From contig OX465111.1 in the NCBI GenBank assembly GCA_949987565.1, positions 5,799,921 through 5,863,920 on the forward strand: 64,000 nucleotides of DNA, given 5' to 3'. Source of the stretch: Luidia sarsii (lineage: Eukaryota; Echinodermata; Asteroidea; Paxillosida; Luidiidae). The notes under the pieces were generated by a model. It did not search any database. It saw only the letters and a program-made list of their open reading frames with translations, and was not told the origin of the DNA. Position numbers and translations under genes: made by a program. Numbering within the stretch: position 1 is the first letter of the stretch; each line of letters starts with the position of its first letter. This document shows positions 41,377-53,300 of this stretch, piece by piece.

Positions 41377-44300
41377 GTACCGGGATCCTCTGCGATTTCT
41401 AGGGCAGAGAAGGAATTCCAGGATTGAAGGGAGACATTGGCATCAAAGGTGAACGGGTAAGTACAGCCATTTGAAACGTCTCTGCGAGCACACACTTTAT
41501 GTGGGAATGATTTTACCATGGATCCGTGATAGTTCAGCATCGGAGACAAATGAAATCGATTCCGTTTGTTTTAATTACTGCTTTTCACTGTTTTCTACAT
41601 AAATCTTATCGTTACTTCTACCCGCAGTATCTTAACACTCCTTCCTCTTCCCAGTTTTGATGTGTTATCGCCATCTTGCCTTAAACTAAAATAATTTAAA
41701 AAAAGGTCCTGCTACGATCGGAACGCTGGGTCCTCGTTCCGTTCAGATTTGCTTGTCTTGTACTACTGTATAACTTCTCCGATCCACAGGGGTTACAAGG
41801 CCAGTCGGGACCACGTGGACCAGAGGGTGCTGTCGGGCCAAAGGTAAGATTGCATGCCAACTCTCCAAATCAATGGCATCTCTTCAAGTTGAGTACTTCC
41901 CCCCCAAGAAGTCAATGGCTTAATTCAATGCACAGTTGTGTATTTCAATCGCAGTAATACTGAATTGCAGTGGATTTTACAGTGAATTTAGATTAATGCA
42001 TTATTAGTGTACAAGCCATCATTTCTTTCCACCTTGGGCCCCAACAGACGGGAGACAAAGTGGGCATGTCCCTCCTCACTTTGAAAAGTGTGTAAAGGGA
42101 TACACATGATATCATTTGCTCGTACACACTTTGATCTGACAGGAAAGCACGCTTTTCTCGTCGTTGAATGTTCTATAGTTACCCCCATGCTAGCAAAAAT
42201 GTATCGAACAAGACACGTAACTTTTACACGAAGATCCTCTGAAGTAGATAAAATGCACCATAGATATGCACCAAGTGACACGATTACAAGAACGAAGATG
42301 CAGAGGCCTCCCTACCCAGATGGAGGGACACCCTCCCTTCCTACCCCCTGCACAATCCGCGTGCTCGGGCTCGGCCGCTTCCTTCCCTGACAAATGGTCC
42401 GCCGCTTTCCAGCTAGGACCAAATTGATCGAGTTGCTGACAGAAACCTCCTCGCCATGCAGTATAGTCCCTTTTTTTTGGCTTGGTACGTCTTTTAGATG
42501 TCCTCCTGAACTTTGTTTTGTCTTCGCAGGGTGAGATTGGCATTATCGGAGATCCCGGGTCGATCGGCGTTCCAGGCGAAAAGGTAAACAAGAAATAAGG
42601 GTCTCAGTTTGTTAGCGTTTGCGTCTAAGAGATTGTCCGTTGTTCTCCATAGCATGCTGGACAAGAGGTGAACACCAAGGGCCGATGCCATAGCGCCGCT
42701 TAAGCGCCAAAATGTGCTTAAGCTCATGAGCCACAGGATCCCCTTACAAACCCGAACTTTACTATTGGTTCATGCGGAGTAAAGAAGAGTGGAATACAAG
42801 TTAAAAGCAATTGGCATTGCATCGCAGTGCAGTTCGTAATCCTTGCTTACACGAGGAAGACTTTTCCTGCTTAGCAGATTTTCACGCTTAAGCGGCTCTA
42901 TAAAATTGGGCCCAACACATATCGGAAATATCGGAATGCAAGGGTGTGAGAACTCGGCTCTTTAGCTGTTGCCAGCTTTTTTTTGTTCAGATTTTTACTC
43001 TGAATTTCAGCTATTTTTCGTCTACTCTGTATAAAAGTATAGGGACGTTTTAGTTGCAGTTTTTTTGGGGCGGGCTGGTTTCAGCTTCTTTTTGGGGGCT
43101 GCTCATAAACCTACACTTGAGAATGGCTACGAGGGATGTTCCGTTTGGTGAGTTCACATTAACAATGTGTGTTCATTTTCATGGTTTGCTATTTATTCTC
43201 CTTCTCAGGGCCAGAGTGGACCCCCTGGCATGCCTGGTTATCCCGGACGAGCTGGTGAGAAGGTAGGTTTGCACTGGTTGGAGTGGAAGTGCTCCTGTAT
43301 ACATTTCCTAAAGGCTGGACAAGTCTATGCCATTCCGGGTGCCACAGTTTCAGTATCTGAATAGAGATTACTCCATGACTGAAGTGCTATCAAAATATGT
43401 GACCCGGCACAACGACAAGAGGAATATCCCACCGAAACATTTTTGAGTAAACAACGCCTGAAGTTAAAGTATCTTCACAATTCGATTACAAATTTTTTTT
43501 TTATTTTTTTTTTATTTTCGGAAATTTTAAGTATTAGAGGATATCATGTTTTGATATCATTTGAAAGCTAACGGTATAATCTTTCACATCATTAGAAAAT
43601 CTCAAAATCTCAAAAGTGGGGTTATTTCTCATTATGCTGTGCCCGGTCACATATTAACATAAAAATAATTAATGATTAAGTACTTCTGACTGGCACCCCC
43701 ATCACCCCTGCAAACAAAGTTGACTATTTGGGAAAGCCGCCACTATATGGCTAGATAGCCACAGTGGTAAGAGCTGTGGAACGTTTACCGGAGGTCTTGG
43801 CTTCAAGTCCCGGTCCAGCCTTTTTTTTTTCTAAAAAAATGTTGAAATATTGTAGAACTTTTGAGTAGCAATCAAGATGAATTTGATGTGTACGAAAGAG
43901 CAGAAACGGAACGAAGTAATCCTAGGAAATGCTCAATATGTATAACATGGTTGCCATTGGATTTTTCAACCTCCAGGGAGATGTTGGCTCCGTTGGTAAG
44001 CAAGGAAAGATGGGCGATAAGGGATCAAGGGTAAGTCTACATCTGCTTAACGGGGTACAACTTCTCAATTACAATTTCCAATACAATTTCAAATACCGTA
44101 TTTCCAATACCGCTACGGTATTTCCAATACCGCTACGGTATTTCGAATACCGTAGCACTGTTGGATGATGCGAGAAGTCTCAATTTGCACTGTACACATT
44201 TTGATTTGGCGTGCGTGGGACTGCAATTTACATGAGATAAGATCTGGCGGTTTTTCATGCTGGCAGTACGGAGGGGAAGGTCTGCGATGACACCACGTAC

Positions 44301-47300
44301 ATCCTTTGTTGTGAGATGGAGTGCGGCTCTGAAAAGGGCCGGTAACTCAGCCTTTCGGAGAGTGAGTACTCTTCCCGTGGTCAGGAGACTGCTGGATTCC
44401 AGATCTCATCGGTGCTGTTGTGTGTTGCCGAGAGCTCTGCAGCGTGGGGAATCTTTCCCGCCCAGCGTAACCACTGGGGCATTACTAGAGAGGAGAGGAG
44501 GCTCACTGGAGTGTGTCAGTGTGAGATTGGATGCCAAGGGTATGGGTGATCATGCCGGATATTAAAACCTGAGGGTTTTGCCACGGGGCCTTTGGTTTAA
44601 CGTGTCGACCAAGGCGAACCCCTTCTTGAAGTCCAGTAGATAGTTTATCCCTGTACTAACCAACGGCTTTCTCTCTAATGAAGGGGCAATCCGGCATGCC
44701 TGGTAACATTGGCGACCGCGGGCCTAGAGGGCAGCGAGGAGAGCGTGGAGTCACTGGCAGCCAGGGACCCGTAGGATCGAAGGTAACGTCACACCTTTAG
44801 TGCACCTCTCTACCATTGAACACTGTGCTGCTGAATTCGACACCGGTGCCATGATATGGTATTGGTATAGCGTTCACACACTGCCTTAAACTGATTCTTA
44901 GTCGGTGGTTTTCTTGTGTTGTCCAATAAAAATGTCCATTTCTTTATTTAGTGGTTAGTTTTTTGGCCACGGGCACACATTATGACATCAATAAGAAAAT
45001 GAGGTTTCTTTGACAAAATGTGTCAGGAAGTTTAGTTTGCGATTGCGAAGCTTTTCAATGGCTCTTTTGCACAAATTATAAATATTTACTGGTGTCTACT
45101 TCCATTGTTTTATTTCAGGGTGAGGAAGGTCCCCCAGGAGCCAACGGTCTTCCAGGAGAGCGGGTAAGAATTGTTCTCAAGAAATTTAAATTCTTCCATC
45201 GATAAACCATTGACTTATGGTCTCACCGGTTCAGTATCATTAGTAGGAATGGAATGGTTACATGTGTTTCGGTCTTTCTCTTTCAGGGACCTGCCGGCAC
45301 CGGAGGTCTGCGAGGATTCTCAGGCGCTAAGGGACCCCCAGGACCCGTGGGTCAAGATGGCATCCCCGGCTTCCCTGGAGGTCGTGGAGACCCTGTAAGT
45401 AACACGACATTTGCATAAGAACATCCGGAAACGGAGCGCAGTAGTGCAGGGCATGGCGGAGCATAGCAGGGAAGAGCACAGCAGCAGAGCAGGGCAGGGC
45501 AGGGCAGGGCAGAGTGGGGCAGGGCAGGACAATGGTAGAGAAGGGCAACGCCGATAACAGATCAGGGCAGGAAGGGGCAGATCAGAGCGGGCCAGCGTGG
45601 AGCTGGACAGGGTTAAGTAGAACATGGAAGAGTAGAGCAGGGCAGAGTAGAGCAGGGCAGGGCAGAGTATGAGCAGGGCAGGGCAGAGTATGAGCAGGGC
45701 AGAGTAGAGCAGGGCAGGGCAGAGTACAGCAGGGCAGAGTAAAGCAGGGCAGGGCAGAGTAAGCAGGGCAGAGTACAGCAGGTCAGGGCAGAGTATGGGC
45801 ATGGCAGAGTAGAGCAGGGCAGGGCAGAGTACAGCAGGGCAGAGTAGAGCAGGGCAGGGCAGAGTAGAGCAGGGCAGGGCAGAGTAAGCAGGGCAGAGTA
45901 CAGCAGGGCAGGGCAGAGTAGAGCAGGGCAGGGCAGAGTAAGCAGGGCAGAGTACAGCAGGGCAGGGCAGAGTAGAGCAGGGCAGGGCAGAGTAAGCAGG
46001 GCAGAGTACAGCAGGGCAGGGCAGAGTAGAGCAGGGCAGGGCAGAGTAGAGCAGGGCAGGGCAGAGTACAGCAGGGCAGAGTAGAGCAGGGCAGGGCAGA
46101 GTAGAGCAGGGCAGGGCAGAGTACAGCAGGGCAGAGTAGAGCAGGGCAGGGCAGAGTAGAGCAGGGCAGAGTAGAGCAGGGCAGGGCAGAGTAGAGCAGG
46201 GCAGGGCAGAGTACAGCAGGGCAGAGTAGAGCAGGGCAGGGCAGAGTAGAGCAGGGCAGGGCAGAGTAGAGCAGGGCAGGGCAGAGTACAGCAGGGCAGA
46301 GTAGAGCAGGGCAGGGCAGAGTAGAGCAGGGCAGAGTAGAGCAGGGCAGGGCAGAGTAGAGCAGGGCAGGGCAGAGTACAGCAGGGCAGAGTAGAGCAGG
46401 GCAGGGCAGAGTAGAGCAGGGCAGGGCAGAGTAGAGCAGGGCAGGGCAGAGTACAGCAGGGCAGAGTAGAGCAGGGCAGGGCAGAGTACAGCAGGGCAGA
46501 GTAGAGCAGGGCAGGGCAGAGTAGAGCAGGGCAGAGTAGAGCAGGGCAGAGTAGAGCAGGGCAGGGCAGAGTACAGCAGGGCAGAGTAGAGCAGGGCAGG
46601 TCAGAGCAGGGCAGGGCAGAGTAGAGCAGGGCAGAGTAGAGCAGGGCAGGGCAGAGTACAGCAGGGCAGAGTAGAGCAGGGCAGGGCGGAGTAGAGCAGG
46701 GCAGAGTATAGCACGGCAGGGCAGAGAAGAGCAAGGCAAAGCAGAGAAGAACGTAGCAGGGCAGGATGGGGCAGATTAGAGCAGGACAGATTAGGGCAGA
46801 GTAGAGCAGAGCAGGGCAGAGTAGAGCAGGGTAGGGCAGAGTAGAGCAGGGTAGGGCAGAGTGGAGCTGGATGGGGCAGAGTGGAGCAGGATAGGGCAGA
46901 GTGGAGCAGGATAGGGCAGAGTGGAGCAGGATAGGGCAGAGTAGAGCAGGGCAGGGCAGAGTAGAGCAGGGCAGGGCAGAGTGGAGCAGGGTAGGGCAGA
47001 GTAGAGCAGGGTAGGGCAGAGTAGAGCAGGGCAGGGCAGAGTGGAGCAGGATAGGGCAGAGTAGAGCAGGATAGGGCAGAGTAGAGCAGGGCAGGGCAGA
47101 GTAGAGCAGGGTAGGGCAGAGTAGAGCAGGGCAGGGCAGAGTAGAGCAGGCCATTGCAGGGCAGAGTAGAGCAGGGCAGGGCAGAGTGGATCAGGGCAGG
47201 GCAGAGTGGAGCAGGATAGGGCAGAGTAGAGCAGGGCAGGGCAGAGTGGAGCAGGATAGGGCAGAGTAGAGCAGGGTAGGGCAGAGTAGAGCAGGGTAGG

Positions 47301-50300
47301 GCAGAGTGGAGCAGGGTAGGGCAGAGTAGAGCAGGGCAAGGCAGAGTGGAGCAGGATATGGCAGAGTGGAGCAGGGTAGGGCAGAGTAGAGCAGGGTAGG
47401 GCAGAGTGGAGCAGGGTAGGGCAGAGTAGAGCAGGGTAGGGCAGAGTAGAGCAGGGCAGGGCAGGGCAGAGTGGAGCAGGGTAGGGCAGAGTAGAGCAGG
47501 GTAGGGCAGAGTAGAGCAGGGCAGGGCAGGGCAGAGTGGAGCAGGATAGGGCAGAGTGGAGCAGGTAGGGCAGAGTGGAGCAGGTAGGGCAGAGTGGAGC
47601 AGGGTAGGGCAGAGTAGAGCAGGGTAGGGCAGAGTAGAGCAGGGCAGGGCAGAGTGGAGCAGGTAGGGCAGAGTGGAGCAGGGTAGGGCAGAGTGGAGCA
47701 GGGTAGGGCAGAGTAGAGCAGGGTAGGGCAGAGTAGAGCAGGGCAGGGCAGAGTGGAGCAGGATAGGGCAGAGTAGAGCAGGGCAGGGCAGAGTGGAGCA
47801 GGGTAGGGCAGAGTGGAGCAGGGTAGGGCAGAGTAGAGCAGGGCAGGGCAGAGTGGAGCAGGGTAGGGCAGAGTAGAGCAGGGTAGGGCAGAGTGGAGCA
47901 GGGCAGGGCAGAGTGGAGCAGGGTAGGGCAGAGTAGAGCAGGGCAGGGCAGGGCAGAGCAGGGCAGGGCAGAGTGGAGCAGGGCAGGGCAGAGTGGAGCA
48001 GGATAGGGCAGAGTAGAGCAGGGCAGGGCAGAGTGGAGCAGGGTAGGGCAGAGTGGAGCAGGGCAGGGCAGAGTGGAGCAGGGTAGGGCAGAGTGGAGCA
48101 GGGCAGGGCAGAGTAGAGCAGGGCAGGGCAGAGTGGAGCAGGGCAGGGCAGAGTGGAGCAGGATAGGGCAGAGTAGAGCAGGGCAGGGCAGAGTGGAGCA
48201 GGGTAGGGCAGAGTGGAGCAGGGTAGGGCAGAGTGGAGCAGGGCAGGGCAGAGTGGAGCAGGGTAGGGCAGAGTGGAGCAGGGCAGGGCAGAGTAGAGCA
48301 GGGCAGGGCAGAGTGGAGCAGGGCAGGGCAGAGTGGAGCAGGATAGGGCAGAGTAGAGCAGGGCAGGGCAGAGTGGAGCAGGGTAGGGCAGAGTGGAGCA
48401 GGGTAGGGCAGAGTGGAGCAGGGCAGGGCAGAGTGGAGCAGGATAGGGCAGAGTGGAGCAGGGCAGGGCAGAGTGGAGCAGGGTAGGGCAGAGTGGAGCA
48501 GGGCAGGGCAGAGTGGAGCAGGGTAGGGCAGAGTGGAGCAGGGCAGGGCAGAGTAGAGCAGGGCAGGGCAGAGTGGAGCAGGGCAGGGCAGAGTGGAGCA
48601 GGATAGGGCAGAGTAGAGCAGGGCAGGGCAGAGTGGAGCAGGATAGGGCAGAGTAGAGCAGGGCAGGGCAGAGTGGAGCAGGGCAGGGCAGAGTGGAGCA
48701 GGGCAGGGCAGAGTAGTGCAGGGCAGGGCAGAGTGGAGCAGGATAGGGCAGAGTAGAGCAGGGCAGGGCAGAGTGGAGCAGGGTAGGGCAGAGTAGAGCA
48801 GGGTAGGGTAGAGTAGAGCAGGCCATTGCAGGGCAGAGTAGAGCAGGGTAGGGTAGAGTAGAGCAGGCCATTGCAGGGCAGAGTAGAGCAGGGCAGGGCA
48901 GAGTGGAGCAGGGCAGGGCAGAGAATAGCAGGGCAGGGCTGTATAGAACAGACCGCAGCAGGGCTGAGTAGAGTAGGACAGTGTGGAGCAGGACAGGGCA
49001 GAGTACGGCAGGGCAGAGCTTTACAGAACAAGACAGAATGAAGTTAATAAAACAGTCATACTTCCATTCCTTTCGTCAATGTTTCAATTCCCCTCAAAAA
49101 TACCAATGACCATTGTATGATTTATGTACCAATCCTTGTTTATCCTCATATCAAATGTCTTTTGTTTTGTCCAGGGATTTGAAGGCAAGCCTGGATCGCC
49201 AGGCCCAGCAGGTGTGATCGGACCGCAGGTATACCCATCATCCATTCCTTGCTCTCCGTCTCCTTAATCTAGCTGAACGCTATGCATGGGGCTTTTCAAA
49301 CTGAGCGCCAAAACCAAAACTAACTTCGCAACATGCTACACTATCTTGATGATACTTTTCCAAGTGACTTGTTATACATATTTATGCTTTTCAGACTAGC
49401 GACCGTTTTCGTCTGAGGTCGTTCGATGAGCTTTTTATTTGTTTTTCCCCTATTCGTCAAATTTCATTTCACTTCATGCCCAACAAAATGTTACTGGTAA
49501 AGATAACTACATGCCTACTACTTGAGTTTGGTTAAAGCGATGCCGACTGCTTATATACTTACCTAAATGACCATAGCGACCCAAAAAAACAATACGGTTC
49601 TCACGAATCCAGAGGGACTATTATTGCATTGCACTGGTACGCCTCAACACCAGAGGTCCCGGGTTCAAGTCCCGGTCCAGTCAAACTTAATTTCGGCGTT
49701 TTGTTTTTCATCAAAATATCATAATTAAACATCGAGAGGGACTTATACAGCCTCTTTCGTAAAATTTAGTTTTGTGTGTTTGGCTCGCCGTAAACACGGT
49801 CCGATCGCATACTAAGCATTTCTTAGTAACTCCACCCATATTACGTAATTACTCATACCTATAGCTATCCATACGTTCCCATATAAATTGCATACGTCCT
49901 GACCTATCCTCATACTGGTGAACTCACACACACCGAGTCCATACCTTTGCTCCTTCACGAAATTCCAACCTCGAATTTGTTTCTGCGTTTGGTTCTATGT
50001 TCTATACAAGTCCCATGCTGTAATAAATAGTCTTAAAACTGAAACCAGTACCAAATGTCCTTCTTATGGCATCCCATTAATACTAAGCTGTTTTTCATGC
50101 GTATGAGCGCAGCGAAGTAGCATGAAAGGGGATATTGGTTTTGCTCTAATGTCATTGTCTTGGTCCTGACAATACCTCATTGTGTTACCCTTTTGTCGCA
50201 GGGACCGGCGGGGGAGAAAGGCCCGGAGGGACCCCAGGGATTCGCTGGGGGTCCGGGCGTGCCGGGAGAGGCCGGTCTTCCAGGCGATGCCGGGACTATG

Positions 50301-53300
50301 GGACCGCAGGTGAGTTCCACGTGGCGTCATCACCCCCTTATTCCGCCTCCCCCCCCCCCCGCCGCTCGGACAAACTGCACAGGAGTCACGGTCATGGAGC
50401 TTCTTGACCTCCAAAACCCGCACCAAAAATAATGCCTCATAAACATAATGGCCCAGGGGTGGATTTCACAAAGCCTTACGATGCATCGTAACTCAGCTTA
50501 CGATGGATAACCCATCGTAAGCTGTGATAGTGGTATGGTTTCACTGTAAAAACGGTGCTCACATTATGCACATGGATGAAGTATGCTGAGGCACATGGTG
50601 CACGATACATGTGCACGATGTGATGCTCACTTTCACTCCATGTGCTTGAGGTACAGTAAAATAGGGAGATGTTCTTGTACATGAAGCACTTCATGCACCT
50701 CATCCGATTTTTGCTGATTTTAAGTGATTACAATGCCACATGTGCTTGAGCTACTGTATTTCATGTGCATGAAGTACAGTAGGTGCCTCAAGTGTTCATG
50801 ATTCTGGGACAAATATGTGCCACTGCAGAAGTGCATGAGGTTCAGTTCGATTTTACAGTGTTCTGTGCGTCGCTCATCGCCTTGCGATTGATTGTAAGAT
50901 ACGATGAGTTTGGTGAAATCGACCACCGGGTCCACAATTGTCGAAGGAGAGCCACAAGCAGACAAGGTGGAGATACCTGGCGCTCCACATCACTGTTTGA
51001 AAACTCCTCCTTGTCGGATGTTTTTCGTAATCATCCCGAACTGCTGATACTTATGGGCAGATCAGTATATCCTTGCTTAGAACAAAATCTTCTTTCTATA
51101 TGGCACGTCTCTATTGATGATGAGCTACAGTGAACCTCGATCAGCCCATCGAGGCGCTATTTGCTTTGGAGAACCATTGTTCACTAATGCCTAGTGTATA
51201 TGTGTGTCATTTTACCAGTGTCCTCATATCACTCTTTGTCAGTTTTCTTTAGGCATATGCCATGTTGTTAATTTATTATCTGCAAACCAGTGCTGCTTCA
51301 ACAACATATTGGCATTTTCCCTTCATATTTTACACTCGTATCTAAAATAATTTCCAGAGGGGGTGTCATTCACCAATATCTAAGTACATTTGTTTGTGTG
51401 TGTAAACAGCACACCATTTATTCCTTTCGAACCATCTCTTTCGAGAGCGAGATATCGGCATGAATCCACGTTATCAAGGTGCTGGTCACTCTGTCAGAAG
51501 GGGGACTGAGCGTGTCCACGTCAGTGCATGATTGTCTCGTTTGGATATTGACCGTTATGGACTTCTCGGCGTCATTTCCTCGTACAGGGTAGACCGGGAC
51601 AGCCGGGTCCAACGGGAGGAGAGGGACCACCCGGCGTGCAAGGATTCCCAGGAGACAGAGGTCTGCCAGGCGTATCGGTACGTCTCCCGACCACTCACTG
51701 CCCTGCATGACGAACTCGGGGCAGAAACTGGCCACAGGTTTCAACAGAATGGGAGTATAGCTCTCCAATTCCGTAGCTCTCCCCTGATGAGCCTACGGAG
51801 GCCTGATAGTTTCAGAGCCCTTATGAAAAGCCGGAGGGTAACAGAACTTAAACTTGGCACCGACTTACCAGTTTCCTCTCAACAATATACTTGCAACTGG
51901 TGCAACGTTGGGGACAATCTGTCTTCATGCTTTGTAAATCCAGAACGGTTGTGGTAATTTTGGTTTCAGGATGGGTTGGGGTTAACACATGAACAGGAAC
52001 CCCAAAAGGGCCTGGAACACCCAAACTGGTTGCCAGTCGGAAAACCACTGTCCTTGTTAAGCCCTTGTTCTAAACAGGTGTGGTGATTATTGATCCTTTG
52101 TTCAGCAGCCTACCTTGTAGTTTGATCCCGTATGCTTAACAGCCGAAGACGTGCAACTGGTGAAGAATTCAGCGTGCTTCTAAAACCAATGATTTAGTTA
52201 GCCGGTACCTGTTTACAGAAGACCTTGACTGTATAAGTTTTTTCCAATATATATATATATATATTTCCCTTCTTGATATCTGACTTAGGTGAAATGTCAT
52301 TATTGGATGACACCTGTCATTAATTGATGACACTTGTCGTTGATTGATGATGGCACACATCATTGATGTATGACACCTGTCGTTGATGGATGACACTTTT
52401 CATTGATTGATGACACTTGTCATTGATTGATGACACATGTCATTGGTTGATGACACCCGCCATTGATGGGTGGCACCTACCATTGATATATGACATCTGT
52501 CATTGATGGATGACACCTGTCATTGATCGATGACACCTTTCATTGATTGATGGCACCTACCACTGATTGATGACACGTCTTTCCTATTGTTGATTGATGA
52601 CAGGGAGCCGAGGGTGACAAGGGAGAGGACGGTTCCAAGGGAGCAGCTGGTCCGCCAGTAAGTCACGTCTTCATTCTTATCCTCGTCATTCATGCCAATA
52701 GCATCGAGTCACAGACTGATTCCTACATCGATGAGAAATTAGTCCACCTCAATTGATTTTCGAAATCTAGACTTTATCTTGTACATTTTTATACCTAGCC
52801 TTCATTTTGCATGATTTGATATCCTGGAGTTTGTTTTGTATGCATTCATTTGAGATCCTTTTCTTACCTATCATTTATATATTCCGCCTTCGTGGTATTT
52901 GCCAAAAAGCATCTTGCTACCTACCTATACCTAGAGTCAGGACCTCTGTAATGGACTTGCCACTCTCCAAGCATGTCTAGGGGGAAATATGATGTGCCGA
53001 ATGGGCTCCATCTCATGAACATTGGGACTATTTTGGCCTGAACTGCATATATTAAGTACAAACTACAAATAAAGGAATTATTGTACACGATTATTCCTGA
53101 GGCCCCTCAGAACAACAGAGAGGCATTCACGAGTCTTCAGATTTGATTAGGTCGACGAAGGATTAAAGTTCATCAGGTTTTTGTGCACGATCCTATGGCG
53201 TGCTAGGTTACCGTACCTTATGGGTGTATACTGATCGAATCCTTGTTACGATGAATCTTTCCTGCAGGGAGCTCCAGGCGTCCAGGGCCCATCGGGAGGA

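Larger units (their letters stand above)
34265..45286 (+). other. Introns 13-28 between exons 13 and 29
   Basis: Introns 14, 16, 23, 24 and 27 show nothing notable. Intron 17 has a TIR element and an AT-rich degenerate tract (36228-36400). Introns 18 and 19 have Harbinger-type MITEs, and 19 also the Penelope remnant. Intron 20 has a SINE joined to a TIR element, 21 a CT run, 22 a terminal fragment (about 41699-41730), 25 a TIR element plus SINE, and 26 small inverted repeats. Introns 15 and 28 are under 140 bp. Confidence 0.55.

Noticed and set aside
45119..45394. Intron slide between exons 28 and 29 (45+108 instead of 54+99)
   Set aside because: The same total fits the vertebrate sequence either way and I cannot recall the vertebrate border well enough to claim a shift.
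45613..49031. Open frames of 318 to 756 codons on the minus strand and shorter ones on plus ([19 protein letters not shown] repeats)
   Set aside because: They are produced by the 20-bp minisatellite, which lacks stops in several frames. They lie in an intron and have no start context or non-repeat domain.
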